This document shows positions 17,237 to 25,956 of a DNA stretch of 51,383 nt, piece after piece (position 1 is the first letter of the stretch; every line of letters starts with the position of its first letter). The notes under the pieces were generated by a model. That model worked only from the letters and a program-made list of their open reading frames with translations. It was not told where the DNA came from and ran no database searches. The DNA comes from Nitritalea halalkaliphila LW7 (lineage in GTDB: Bacteria > Bacteroidota > Bacteroidia > Cytophagales > Cyclobacteriaceae). The DNA is taken from NCBI RefSeq assembly GCF_000265075.1, contig NZ_AJYA01000057.1, positions 1 through 51,383 of the forward strand, written 5' to 3'. Position numbers and translations under genes: made by a program.

Positions 17237-17340
17237 AAAGTGAATGGTCTAGAAGTACGTCTGTTCCAGTTGGCGATCGTCAGGGCATGGAGTTCGTGAA
17301 GCTCCCGGTGCAAAATTACGGAAGCTTTTTTATAAATCAT
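17233..17340 (-). pseudogene. Displaced 3' end of tatD
   Basis: The minus strand encodes MIYKKASVILHRELHELHAL then TIANWNRRTSRPFTL-stop. It aligns with the last 33 residues of the intact TatD at 23194-23883 (IYEKAAMVLDRAPIELNALT and so on). Nothing upstream aligns. The stop overlaps the tcdA start, so this looks like the original 3' end of a tatD gene now cut off from its 5' part by the 6-kb module between. Confidence 0.8.
17263..17282. repeat. 20-bp direct repeat, left copy (tatD 3' end)
   Basis: gttccagttggcgatcgtca is identical to 23221-23240. It codes for the conserved LTIANWN of TatD in both places. The flanks diverge, so this is the best candidate for a recombination core bounding the export module. 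Confidence 0.7.
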
Positions 17341-17477
17341 GTCCTTTGGCTATAGCTAATTTGGGCGGCGCCTTTTTTCAGATACGCAATCTATCTCCCT
17401 ATGGCCTGCTCGCCCTTTCGTTGCCAAAAAAGCGCAATATCCTTAAATAAGCGTTTACAAGCATTTACTTCAGGTGA

Positions 17478-18638
17478 TTAAAAGGTGTAGGTCAGCATCC
17501 CGATCAGATTATAGCCCGCTGAAGCAAGTGGACTGCCGGAAGAGCCGATGAAAAGTTGGCTCAAAACCCGCATGTCGATATTCGTATGCAGGGAGCGGCT
17601 ATACGTCGGGCTGATGAAGACAACCTTTTCTGTAGGAAAGTACATGCTCGCTAGGGAAAAGGAGTGAATGAGGCGGAAAGGGTATTGCCAGGAGGTAACG
17701 ATCGCGACATCACTGAAGGCGATATTATCTGCTTGCTGCGGCTCTATGATCAGGATAGTCTCGGTATCTAGTCCCTTTCGCTGCTGATTAACAACTACTT
17801 CTGCTATCGCGAAAAGTCCACTTTCAAACCGATAATCCACTGATGTAGAGGCCACCACATTCCCTGGCCTGCGATCGGCTTGTGGGCGTAAATCATGAAA
17901 GTAGCTTGCTTCGCCCTTCCAGCCTAAGCCCCCGATGCTGCCCGCCCAGCCACCTCCTACGGCCAGGCGGTCTTGGAAATAGCCTGTAAGCAGCTGCAGG
18001 TCGTATCCCCGATGATTGATGGCGCGCATGATGGCCGCCACGCTTTGGCGCATATCGAGCGCGGGGCTAAAAGCGAACTCCCAGCGCGAGAGGGCATCGT
18101 CGTAATAGGTGAGGCGAAAGGCATCCGTACCCGGTCGCTCATCGTAGTCGAAATCAAAGAAATTATACTTATTAAACAGGTCATTTGGATTAAAAACCAG
18201 GTTGATGCCCCAGTTAATGCGCTGCCTGCCGACCCGCAGCTGCCAGTCCCCGGATTGCCAGTTGAGATACAAGCGATCGGTAAGCGTGTGCATCACATGA
18301 TTGCCCCTATTTAGCAGGATATGAGAAAGGGGTAGGGGGCCCTGATCGCTGGCGAGGAAATCGATAAAAAGTGGATTCGCGAAAGCCTCTCCATACAGGT
18401 AACGCGTGCGCTGCCCTAATCGAATCGACCAGTTTTCTCCTCCGTCATAGCGCAGATTAAGCCGCTGGTGCAAAATGTTATTTGCCGAAAATGTGCGGAA
18501 ACTTTGGTCGGTACCGACCAAAGGAAGCTCCCTTACGTAGCCTGTAGCCGACCATTTCGACGCTTCCTGTGCCCAGAGCCCGGCAGGTCGCATACTGGCC
18601 AAGAGAGCGATTAAAGCAAAGCTGATGAGGATTTTCAT
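17478..18638 (-). CDS. Outer-membrane beta-barrel protein of the export module
   Basis: A 386-residue protein with signal peptide (MKILISFALIALLASMRPAGLWAQ, cut near 23) and many amphipathic strands. Visible segments include NWSIRLGQRTRYLYGEAF, DWQLRVGRQRINWGINLVFN, RWEFAFSPALD and a C-terminal aromatic residue (LIGMLTYTF) typical of barrels. It is reminiscent of DUF1302/porin-like proteins, but I cannot assign a family. It is the last gene of a six-gene minus-strand operon with a LolA-like protein and an ABC permease system, which suggests an outer-membrane partner for export. Confidence 0.75.
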   Translation of the reverse strand: MKILISFALIALLASMRPAGLWAQEASKWSATGYVRELPLVGTDQSFRTFSANNILHQRLNLRYDGGENWSIRLGQRTRYLYGEAFANPLFIDFLASDQGPLPLSHILLNRGNHVMHTLTDRLYLNWQSGDWQLRVGRQRINWGINLVFNPNDLFNKYNFFDFDYDERPGTDAFRLTYYDDALSRWEFAFSPALDMRQSVAAIMRAINHRGYDLQLLTGYFQDRLAVGGGWAGSIGGLGWKGEASYFHDLRPQADRRPGNVVASTSVDYRFESGLFAIAEVVVNQQRKGLDTETILIIEPQQADNIAFSDVAIVTSWQYPFRLIHSFSLASMYFPTEKVVFISPTYSRSLHTNIDMRVLSQLFIGSSGSPLASAGYNLIGMLTYTF

Positions 18639-18668
18639 GGCTTCGGAGGGGTCAGTGGTCTCATGATT

Positions 18669-19360
18669 TTAATGCGCAGGACGCATAACATCGCTATGGA
18701 GGGCCCCATCTACTAAGGTAACAACTCGCCCAGCTCGGTCGATAACGCGCTGATCGTGAGTAGAAAACAAGAAGGTGATGCCTTCCTCTTCATTTAGCTG
18801 CTTCATGATATCGAGCAAGTTAAAGGCCGCCTTCGTATCCAAATTTGCCGTAGGCTCATCCGCTAAGATAAAAGAAGGCTTCGATGCCAGAGCACGTACC
18901 ACGGCCACGCGCTGCTGTTCTCCCCCTGAAAGCTCTCCAGGGCGAGCATGAAGCCGCTTTCCGAGGCCGACCTGCTCGAGCAAGCCAGTCACACGCTCTC
19001 GGGTTTCCTCCTCTGGCCGGCCTGAAGCTGCATGATAAAGGCTGCATTTTCGTAAGCAGTAAGCACTGGAATCAGGTTATAATGCTGGAAAACGAAGCCG
19101 ATGTGGTCCAGCCTAAACTGGATGCGCTGCCGCTCGGAAAGCGTATCGATGCGTGTACCTGCTATGCGCACCGCGCCTCGGCTGGGCGTATCCAGGCCTC
19201 CAATCAGGTTTAGAAGGGTGCTTTTTCCCGAGCCCGAGGGGCCAATGATACAGGTAAACTCCTGATAACCAAACTGTATACTCACATCATTAATGGCATA
19301 CACGGGAATGGTGTCTTCATTATAAATTTTAAATAAATGGGCCGTTTCGATTACATGCAT
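18669..19360 (-). pseudogene. LolD/MacB-type ABC ATPase, frameshifted
   Basis: The N-terminal part has Walker A GPSGSGKSTLLNLIGGLD (about residue 37) and Q-loop FVFQHYNLIPVLTAYEN. The C-terminal part has the signature LSGGEQQRVAVVRAL, Walker B FILADEPTANLDT and FLFSTHDQRV. They are in different frames, joined at about 19013-19022 by one missing base (QAG-PEEETRERVTGLLEQVG). Repaired length, about 230, is normal for the LolD family. It would energise the two adjacent FtsX-type permeases. Confidence 0.85.
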
Positions 19361-19373
19361 ACTGAGAAATAGT

Positions 19374-20591
19374 TTATTTGCGAATAGCTTCTATGGGGCT
19401 CAGCGCTAAGGCCTTCAGCGCGGGATAAAGGGCGGCAAACAGTGCGGTAAGCATAACGATACCCAAAATAAGGTAGGGCATTTCAGGGGAGAGCGTGGGG
19501 AAAATCACCGAGTCCACACCGAGCTCGCGCATGACGTCATGAAAGCGCGAAAGATCCAGCCCACGGCGACTCAGGTGCAGCACCCAAGCGAAGCCGATAG
19601 CTAAACCGATGAGCGCACCACTCAAGGAAAGAAAAAAAGTTTCTAAGGTGATGAGCAGGAATACTTTTGACCTCCTCATGCCGATGGCCATGAGCATACC
19701 GATTTCCCGCGTACGCTCGAAGACGGCCATGAGCATCGTATTTAAAATACTAAATGCTAATCCAATCATAATCAAGACTAAAAAAAATATAGGAAAATAA
19801 GCCGCTGGACTCCATCATCACCTGCAGTGCGGGCTCCAGTTCGTACCAAGCTCGCACACTGGTTTCTGGAAAAAGGTGCCGGAGCTCCTGCTGCACCACG
19901 GGCAGCTGCTCCATATCTTCCAGCACGATGGCTAGCTCATGAAAGGCTGCCCCCATGCCGATGGAGGCATTCAGGTACTGCTGAGGGACGAAGGCCGTCA
20001 CCTCATCATAGCGAGAGTAGCCAGAGTCGAAGATACCGCTGACGATAAACGCCCTGAGACAAGTTGATTTTCTAGGTCCTGATACGACAGCACGATACGA
20101 GAGCCGATGCCCACTTTAAGTTTTGCGGCGAGAGCCGCCCCGATAAGGATGCTGTTACTTACCTGATCACTCAAGTACTCTCCTGCTACCATGTGGCGCG
20201 CAAAGTTCGTGGTTCGGTTTTCACTTTCAGGAAGGATTCCCACTAGTTCCACCATGCCCGTGTACGAGGCCGATGCCACCATGCCCTGAAGCTTCGTCCG
20301 GGTAGTGGCTGCGGCGATTCCTTCGCGACCTTGCACGTCCTGAAGAGGAAGTGTAGGCCCCACGATAAACTGCTGTACCTCACGCTCCCGGATAAAATCA
20401 GGGTGATGGAGCTGCATGTGGGAGACTTGATTTTCGATAAAATTTGTGAAGCGGGAGCTCATAATTCCCTCCACCAGAGCGGAGGCAAACATGCCCGCTA
20501 CCAGCCCGATGACGACCGCTACCATCACCGCGAGACTCCTGACTTTATTACGCCAGAGATTACGCCATGCCATTTTTATAAGTTGTATCAT
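19374..20591 (-). pseudogene. FtsX-like ABC permease (second of pair), with two frameshifts
   Basis: Three open segments form one permease. The first (19998-20591) has the N-terminal MAWRNLWRNKVRSLAVMVAV helix and a MacB-like periplasmic domain. The second (to about 19788) reads on from IVSGIFDSGYSRYDEV. The third has the FtsX core (LAFSILNTMLMAVFERTREIGMLMAIGM) and ends with SPIEAIRK. Slips lie at 20050-20056 and in an eight-T run (minus strand, 19780-19787). Repaired length is about 405, equal to its upstream paralogue. Homopolymer location argues for a sequencing indel. Confidence 0.85.
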
Positions 20592-20606
20592 CGTCTTCTT
20601 ATTTAC

Positions 20607-21830
20607 TTATTTTCGCGCTGCTTGTAAAATATCCAGTTGGAAAACCCTTACGATAGGGTATATGACGATCAGCATGCTGATGCTAAACACGATGACTGCC
20701 TGCTGATAGAATAGCGTAGGATCAAGTGAAAATCTCAGGACGGCCTCCATCCCATATTCTGCCATAAGCCCTTCCAGACCCTCTCCTAGGGGGATAGGAT
20801 GGTAGTAGAAGTACAGGAGAATAGGTAAAGCAAGCACGATTCCTGCGCTGACGCCGATAAAATTCATGATGAGCGTTTCGGTGAAAATGATGAGCGCCAA
20901 CCGCACGCGCTGCATGCCGATCGCGAGGAGTACTCCGAATTCCTTTTCACGTTCTAGGGTCATGGTGAGCACCGTCCCAAAAATTCCAAAGCCGATCACG
21001 ATGTACAAAATAAGTAAAAAAACGAAGGTGCCGGCCTGATCTAAGGCGATGGTTTGCAGCAGCTCAGGCTGTAATTCCTCCCACGAATAGGCAGTGAAAG
21101 CGCCATAGTCCGGGTGGGCATTCAGTGCCGCTGCCAGACGAGCATGCTGCCGCGGCTGGGTGGGCACTATTTTCAAGTGATTCAGCCGACCTGGGGCATC
21201 AAATAAAAACTGGGCAGTGGGTAGCGACAGGTACACTACGCGCTCATTCAAGTCAGGGACGGGATGCTGTAAAATACCGCTGATCACATATTTTCCTGCC
21301 GCCATCACCCCTTGGAAACCTTGACCGAAAAGCACCAGCGTGTCGCCAAGGGTCAGATCCAGCGACTGCGCGAGCCCTGTCCCGATCACTGCCTCCTCGG
21401 ACCCCACTGAAAAAAAGGCTCCCGAACGCATACGGCTGCTGATTTGATTAAACCGATCCTCTGCCTCCAGTACTATCCCGCTTACAAAGGCCACGCGGGT
21501 ACGCTCCTTGCCAGCCGCAAGCACCGTGCTTTCCAGGCGAGGCAGGGTATAGGCGATCTGGGGAAAATCGGCCAGAAGCTGCGCATCACGCGTCTCATCC
21601 CACTCCATCGCGTTATCGATATGAGACTCATCGAAATATAAGGTATCCTGAAGCTGTAAGTAGCCCGTAGAATACCGCACCACGTTCTGCACCATCAGCT
21701 CCTGGGAGCCCCTGTCCATGGATTCCAGCACTAAGGCCAGCAGGACAGCGAAGAGCACCGAAGAAATGGTGATAAAGGTGCGCCGCCTGCTCCGCCAAAG
21801 GTTGCGCCATGCCAATTTAAAAAGCATCAT
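20607..21830 (-). CDS. FtsX-like ABC permease (first of pair)
   Basis: A 407-residue MacB/LolC-type permease with the N-terminal LAWRNLWRSRRRTFITISSVLFAVLLALV helix, a periplasmic core domain of about 210 residues, and three C-terminal helices. The cytoplasmic coupling region is TLEREKEFGVLLAIGMQR, and the end is VRVFQLDILQAARK. It should pair with the next permease and the LolD-like ATPase as a type VII ABC system, moving lipoproteins or other hydrophobic cargo out of the inner membrane. Confidence 0.9.
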   Translation of the reverse strand: MMLFKLAWRNLWRSRRRTFITISSVLFAVLLALVLESMDRGSQELMVQNVVRYSTGYLQLQDTLYFDESHIDNAMEWDETRDAQLLADFPQIAYTLPRLESTVLAAGKERTRVAFVSGIVLEAEDRFNQISSRMRSGAFFSVGSEEAVIGTGLAQSLDLTLGDTLVLFGQGFQGVMAAGKYVISGILQHPVPDLNERVVYLSLPTAQFLFDAPGRLNHLKIVPTQPRQHARLAAALNAHPDYGAFTAYSWEELQPELLQTIALDQAGTFVFLLILYIVIGFGIFGTVLTMTLEREKEFGVLLAIGMQRVRLALIIFTETLIMNFIGVSAGIVLALPILLYFYYHPIPLGEGLEGLMAEYGMEAVLRFSLDPTLFYQQAVIVFSISMLIVIYPIVRVFQLDILQAARK

Positions 21831-21842
21831 AAGCCTACAGCG

Positions 21843-22595
21843 TTAACGGATATTTTTTAGGTTTTGGACCGAAAAAAAGCGGTCATCCAGGGGTGCGTCG
21901 AACACCCCAGACGCATACTGAATAATGGTCTTGTGGCCCTCCTTATCTGCGGGAACCATCTCGATGCGGGAGGGAAGGCGACGATCCCCCATCTGCTTGA
22001 TGTCGGAAAGCAGTACGGTGGATACCAGCGCGTCACGCTCATCGTAATTCTCTGTCTTGAGGTGGTAGAAATGCTCCTTGCTAATCCAAAGTTTCACCTT
22101 GCTAAACACGATCGCACTCTCCGGCTTAGGGATGGACTCGATCACATAGCAAGCGAAGCCCTGTACCTGCTCTTCTGGAAGCAGCCTATGCGTATAGTCA
22201 TGCACACGCGAGGATTCCCGCACAAGGTCATCGTTCGTAAAATCAGACCCCATCCAGCTCTGTCCCATCATGCTGGGCGGCAGCTTGATCATCCGATCCA
22301 CAGTAGGCAGGTAGTTCCAGATTTCATTCTGACGCTTTAAAAAAGCAGTCCCACGGTCGCGCGCAGGTGCCGTTATCAAGATGAGAGAGTAATCTTCACC
22401 TCGCGACCAAGAGCGCATGCTCATCTCTCGGGTGAAGCGTGGCCGTATGATGGTCATATTCAGCTCCATCTGAGCCGTTTCTCCACGCATCTGCTGCTCC
22501 ATTCGCTCTAGGATGGCTTCAGGCGTGAGCGTTAAGGTCTCTTGGGCCCCGAGGGGCCAAAGGAAACATAGGAAAAGAATGCTTATCATTTTCAT
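21843..22595 (-). CDS. LolA-like outer membrane lipoprotein-sorting protein
   Basis: A 250-residue periplasmic protein with a signal peptide (MKMISILFLCFLWPLGAQ). The family pattern is visible: RGEDYSLILITAPARDRGTAFLK, EIWNYLPTVDRMIKLPPSMM and GQSWMGSDFTNDDLV, then QGFACYVIESIPK. This is the LolA-like family (Pfam LolA_like, from memory), usually encoded with FtsX-type ABC permeases. It probably carries a hydrophobic substrate between the permease and the outer membrane protein of the same operon. Confidence 0.88.
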   Translation of the reverse strand: MKMISILFLCFLWPLGAQETLTLTPEAILERMEQQMRGETAQMELNMTIIRPRFTREMSMRSWSRGEDYSLILITAPARDRGTAFLKRQNEIWNYLPTVDRMIKLPPSMMGQSWMGSDFTNDDLVRESSRVHDYTHRLLPEEQVQGFACYVIESIPKPESAIVFSKVKLWISKEHFYHLKTENYDERDALVSTVLLSDIKQMGDRRLPSRIEMVPADKEGHKTIIQYASGVFDAPLDDRFFSVQNLKNIR

Positions 22596-22628
22596 ACGTT
22601 ATGCAGGTAAGTGGTTTAAAAGTGGGGA

Positions 22629-23081
22629 TTATCTTGTCTTTCTATACGCTTCTAAAAGGTGGGGTATGCGGTCTTTCATCCAGCGGTAAAAGTCTCTGGT
22701 TTCCCGCATAAAATCAGTGGCGGCACTGCGCTCATCAGCGAGAAGCGCCAAGCCCTCATCCATGATATCCGCATAGTGCTCAAGCAGCTGTGTGCGCTCT
22801 TGCATAATGGCCAGCATATCGATCGTGCTGATTTGATAGCGGGACCTGCGCTCGGTTTTCAGTTTCACCTTCGCGACGAAGCGAATGCTAATCAGCACGT
22901 TTAAATTAGTCGAAACGGAGGCCTTGCTGACACCAAGCTGTTCCACAAACTCCTGAAAAAACACGCCCTCCTTCCCACACACAAGCAGGTAACCTAAAAG
23001 CTTACCCCCTATGTGCGTGAGGCCCAGCTCTTCACACAGCTTGCCCACCTTCTCTATATATACCTGCTTGTTGGCGTCCAT
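22629..23081 (-). CDS. GbsR/MarR-type transcriptional regulator
   Basis: A 150-residue winged-helix protein. The N-terminal EKVGKLCEELGLTHIGGKLLGYLLV and FVEQLGVSKASVSTNLNVLISIRFVAKVKL recognition helix and wing are typical of the GbsR subgroup of MarR. A C-terminal dimerisation helix follows. It is the first gene of the export operon, and two palindromes lie directly upstream of its start, so it probably represses its own operon in response to a small molecule or envelope cue. Confidence 0.85.
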   Translation of the reverse strand: MDANKQVYIEKVGKLCEELGLTHIGGKLLGYLLVCGKEGVFFQEFVEQLGVSKASVSTNLNVLISIRFVAKVKLKTERRSRYQISTIDMLAIMQERTQLLEHYADIMDEGLALLADERSAATDFMRETRDFYRWMKDRIPHLLEAYRKTR

Positions 23082-23104
23082 TTCCCTTGAATTTAGGCTT
23101 GCAA

Positions 23105-23125
23105 TTTAGTTCGGCCTGAACTAAA
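23105..23125. promoter_or_regulatory. Palindromic operator candidate upstream of the MarR-type gene
   Basis: TTTAGTTC and GAACTAAA form a perfect 8-bp inverted repeat with a 5-bp spacer, 24 bp upstream of the regulator start codon. Size and position fit a MarR-family binding site. Confidence 0.55.
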
Positions 23126-23130
23126 CAAAA

Positions 23131-23144
23131 ATGACAAAAGTCAT
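23131..23144. promoter_or_regulatory. Second short palindrome upstream of the MarR-type gene
   Basis: ATGAC-aaaa-GTCAT is a perfect 5-bp inverted repeat, centred 22-23 bp from the centre of the larger palindrome (about two helical turns). It could be a second operator half. Confidence 0.35.
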
Positions 23145-23193
23145 AATCGGGATGTTTATTCGTTTTCCTCTTCTAAAAGGGAAAAAACGCCCT

Positions 23194-23883
23194 TCACAGG
23201 ATGGGTCGGGAAGTCCTCAGGTTCCAGTTGGCGATCGTCAAGGCATTTAGTTCAATCGGCGCCCGGTCTAAAACCATAGCCGCTTTTTCATAGATCCTGG
23301 AAATCGGCAAGGCGCTGGCGTCGGTTTCGAAAAAAATACGGTCTTCAGGAATCAGTCGCAAGCTTTCCTCCAGGTAGGGCTGCCGCAGTAGGGCTTCGCC
23401 AAAAGAAAAGCCTAAAAAAGGATAAGCTAATAGGGCCTCCACCCGCCGAGGCGGCAGCGTACAGCCATGCCAAACACAAAAAGGGGGCACTCCCACAGAC
23501 TTCCAGACCGCCTGCAAGAGATCTTGCCCACGCACCACATGCAGCACCGCTGGAATCCCCTGCTCTTGGGCCACCTGCAGCTGCCAGGAAAGGGCCTCCA
23601 CCTGTAACGCTTCCTTCGGCCCTCTCAGCCGATCCAGGCCACACTCACTTACGGCTAAGCAGTTAGGGGCAGTCACCAGCTCTCGAAAGCGCGCCTTGCG
23701 GGCATAAAAATCCGCTTCCTCCAGCTGCCAAGGGTGAAAGCCTACCGTAAAAAACTGCTTTTCAGGCCGCTGCTTCCAGGGCTCCTCTAGCACATAAAGC
23801 CCTCCCTCCCCCGGACTGTGCCGATGACAATCGAAAAAGGAGGGCGTAAAGGTGCTGGCTTCAGCGGCTCGGGTAGCTTCCAT
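23194..23883 (-). CDS. TatD family hydrolase
   Basis: A 229-residue TIM-barrel metal-dependent hydrolase or DNase. The metal ligands are visible in order: FFDCHRH (Asp/His), VSECGLD (Glu), VLHVVRG (His), VWHGCT (His) and FFETDAS (Asp). It is slightly short for TatD (about 250), as usual for the Bacteroidota subgroup. In many Bacteroidota tatD precedes the tcdA gene directly. Here 6 kb of export genes separate them and a fragment of tatD remains next to tcdA. Confidence 0.9.
   Translation of the reverse strand: MEATRAAEASTFTPSFFDCHRHSPGEGGLYVLEEPWKQRPEKQFFTVGFHPWQLEEADFYARKARFRELVTAPNCLAVSECGLDRLRGPKEALQVEALSWQLQVAQEQGIPAVLHVVRGQDLLQAVWKSVGVPPFCVWHGCTLPPRRVEALLAYPFLGFSFGEALLRQPYLEESLRLIPEDRIFFETDASALPISRIYEKAAMVLDRAPIELNALTIANWNLRTSRPIL
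23221..23240. repeat. 20-bp direct repeat, right copy (inside intact tatD)
   Basis: Identical to 17263-17282, in the same orientation, and in the same codons of tatD. Together the two copies bound the 6-kb export module. Confidence 0.7.
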
Positions 23884-23947
23884 GTTCGAAAATACAGGAA
23901 ATTAGCCACATTTTTTGCGTATAGCGGGAGCTTTGGGGCTCGGCCCC

Positions 23948-23990
23948 AAAAAACCGGAGCTTATGCCCGTAGAACGGACACAAACTCCGG
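23948..23990 (-). terminator. Terminator after the SusCD accessory lipoprotein gene
   Basis: On the minus strand CCGGAG pairs with CTCCGG around a loop that itself can form ACGG/CCGT pairs, followed by TTTTTT. It lies 33 bp past the stop at 24023. A GGGG/CCCC palindrome follows immediately. Confidence 0.7.
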
Positions 23991-24022
23991 CAAGCAACAG
24001 GGAAATGAATGGGCATGCGGTT

Positions 24023-24460
24023 TTACTGCACGCGCACGGTGTGGTAGCGTCGGAAATTTACTCCCTTATGTTGTCCGGCAAACTCGAGGCGCACCTGAGT
24101 GCCCGCCCGTGGAGTGGCCAGCCCAAGCGCAGACCAGGAGCTCGTAAACGTCCCCCGCCCCTGTGCGTCGGTCTCTAAGGTACCGATCTGGGTAGTAGGA
24201 TTCAGAAACACCTGAAGGCTTAGCCCCGCCACAGGAATGGAGTCGATCCCCCGCGTATGGTCCAGAATATGCGTTTTATCCAAGGTATAAACACGCGTCT
24301 GCACCGATACGGGCGCATCTGCCTGAAACTGGCTCCCCGAAAGCAGCAGCAGCACTGGGGCCTCCACGCTCGGAGTAACTAAATCGTCCGCCTCGATGCA
24401 GCTTTGGCCGAAGGCCAAAAAAAGCAGGGCGAATAAAACGGTAGCAAGTGTATTTTTCAT
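24023..24460 (-). CDS. Lipoprotein of the SusCD locus, hypothetical
   Basis: A 145-residue SPII lipoprotein (MKNTLATVLFALLFLAFGQSC, cysteine at 21). The mature part is beta-rich with an Ig-like look: VSVQTRVYTLDKTHILDHTRGIDSIPVAGLSLQVF then TDAQGRGTFTSSWSALGLA, as in bacterial Ig-like or carrier domains. It sits 12 bp after susD in the same operon, so it may help bind or process the substrate of the SusCD pair. The family is not recognised. Confidence 0.7.
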   Translation of the reverse strand: MKNTLATVLFALLFLAFGQSCIEADDLVTPSVEAPVLLLLSGSQFQADAPVSVQTRVYTLDKTHILDHTRGIDSIPVAGLSLQVFLNPTTQIGTLETDAQGRGTFTSSWSALGLATPRAGTQVRLEFAGQHKGVNFRRYHTVRVQ

Positions 24461-24471
24461 CGTTCATTCAT

Positions 24472-25935
24472 TTATTTAGACCACCATAAGGGCGTGCGCA
24501 TCGTGTCTGGCCCGCCTAATTTCGAGATACCGCCGTCCAAGTTGCTGCGGTTTAAAGAGTATTCAGAAACGGGATACTCGATCCGTGTAGGGAGCACACC
24601 CTCATTCACGAAGGTGGCATCTGGATGCGGTGGAGGCAGCTTCGGAAGTCCCGTGCGGCGCATTTCTGTCCAAGCTTCCACCCCCTGACCGAAGAGAGAA
24701 ATCCACTTTTGGGTCATGAGCGATTCCATGCTCAGCGCGCCCAGGCGACTCGGGTAATCCACGGGCATCTCTAGCCCATACTGGGCAAAGGAAGAGGCGA
24801 TGGCCTCGGCAAAGAGGGCCTCGGGATCCTCCGATAATATGCCGGCCAGGGCTGCCTCGGCTCGAATGAAGCGTACCTCCGTGCTGGTCATCAAAATACT
24901 GGGAGCTTCCGGGCGCATATAGTACAATCCGATGCGGGAGGCGTCGATTTCATTCGCTGCGGCATCGGTCAGGCCATTCGGAAGCCCACGATAACTTCCA
25001 TCTGCGAGCGGCTCCGCAAATATCGTGATGCGCTCATCCTCGTACTGCAGTAGGGCATCGATTAGGGTGCTGCTAATGTTCCAGTCCGACCGTGTAGAAA
25101 ACACATCGAACATTTTATTTCGGCTGCCGATCACATCGACATGGTGCAGCTGCGCGAAGTCCTCCTGACTCGTAAACACAGGATAGCTCGCCGGATCGCT
25201 GAAGATTTTCTTCAAAATGGCCTCCGAAGCAGCTGGTGCCTGTGCGCGCTGCCTGTTGGCCAGCCGAAGAGCGAGGGAGTTGGCGAACTTCTTCCAGCGC
25301 AACATATCCCCTTGGAAAAGGATGTCACCTGAGATGGCATCGCGACCGATGCGGATCTTCTCATTCGCTAGCGCTAAATCTGCTAGCATACCGGCATAAA
25401 TCGTCTCCATGCCATCGTAAGCTGGAGCATTTATGGCTGTTTCCGCCGTTCCTTTCAGTGCATCGGAATACGGAATGGGGCCGAATACATCGGTCAAGTA
25501 GGCGAAAGCGAAGCTTTTCATTATGAGCCCGACTGCCTCATAGTTGGGATTCGCATAGGGGGCGTCCGGCGCAGAAAGCTCCAGAATCTTCTCGAAGTTG
25601 ATGAGCGCATCGTTATACATTCTTTGCCAGGTAGAAGAGGCGATGGTCAGCGGAATTTCGTAGTTATCACCCTCGGCATTGATATAAATATTTCTGGAAA
25701 GATGCTGCACCCAACACATGGCGGCGTCGATATTTAACCGTTCGTAGCGGGTGCTATGGCCCCAGTAGCGATCTGCCGTCGTTTGGATGGCGAATGGCAG
25801 CAGGAGTGCTGGCGAGATTTGTGTCGGATTATTCGGGTCGATATTCATCTCCTCGAACTCGGAGGTGCAGGCTGCTAGCAGCAAGAAAAGGCCGCTAACC
25901 ACCTGTAACGTGTATGTTTTTAAGGTTCGTTTCAT
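24472..25935 (-). CDS. SusD/RagB-like nutrient-binding lipoprotein
   Basis: A 487-residue surface lipoprotein of the SusD-like type 2 group. The signal is LQVVSGLFLLLAAC with the cysteine at about 23, followed by TSEFEEMNIDPNNPTQISP. It has the TPR-like helical region (WQRMYNDALINFEKILELS) and the C-terminal TEVRFIRAEAAL and TQKWISLFGQGVEAWTEMRRTGLP motifs, which are hallmark SusD segments. It forms the lid over the SusC pore and binds substrate. The substrate is unknown: no hydrolase gene is nearby, which argues against a typical polysaccharide locus. Confidence 0.92.
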   Translation of the reverse strand: MKRTLKTYTLQVVSGLFLLLAACTSEFEEMNIDPNNPTQISPALLLPFAIQTTADRYWGHSTRYERLNIDAAMCWVQHLSRNIYINAEGDNYEIPLTIASSTWQRMYNDALINFEKILELSAPDAPYANPNYEAVGLIMKSFAFAYLTDVFGPIPYSDALKGTAETAINAPAYDGMETIYAGMLADLALANEKIRIGRDAISGDILFQGDMLRWKKFANSLALRLANRQRAQAPAASEAILKKIFSDPASYPVFTSQEDFAQLHHVDVIGSRNKMFDVFSTRSDWNISSTLIDALLQYEDERITIFAEPLADGSYRGLPNGLTDAAANEIDASRIGLYYMRPEAPSILMTSTEVRFIRAEAALAGILSEDPEALFAEAIASSFAQYGLEMPVDYPSRLGALSMESLMTQKWISLFGQGVEAWTEMRRTGLPKLPPPHPDATFVNEGVLPTRIEYPVSEYSLNRSNLDGGISKLGGPDTMRTPLWWSK

Positions 25936-25956
25936 AGGCTTAGGTGCTGATGCGCG

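Noticed and set aside
24403..24420. GGCC-NNN-GGCC palindrome with A-tract, similar to those at 30173 and 43193
   Set aside because: This copy is inside a signal-peptide coding sequence (LFLAFGQSC), where Leu/Ala/Phe/Gly codons create it naturally. The others are too short to claim a repeat family.
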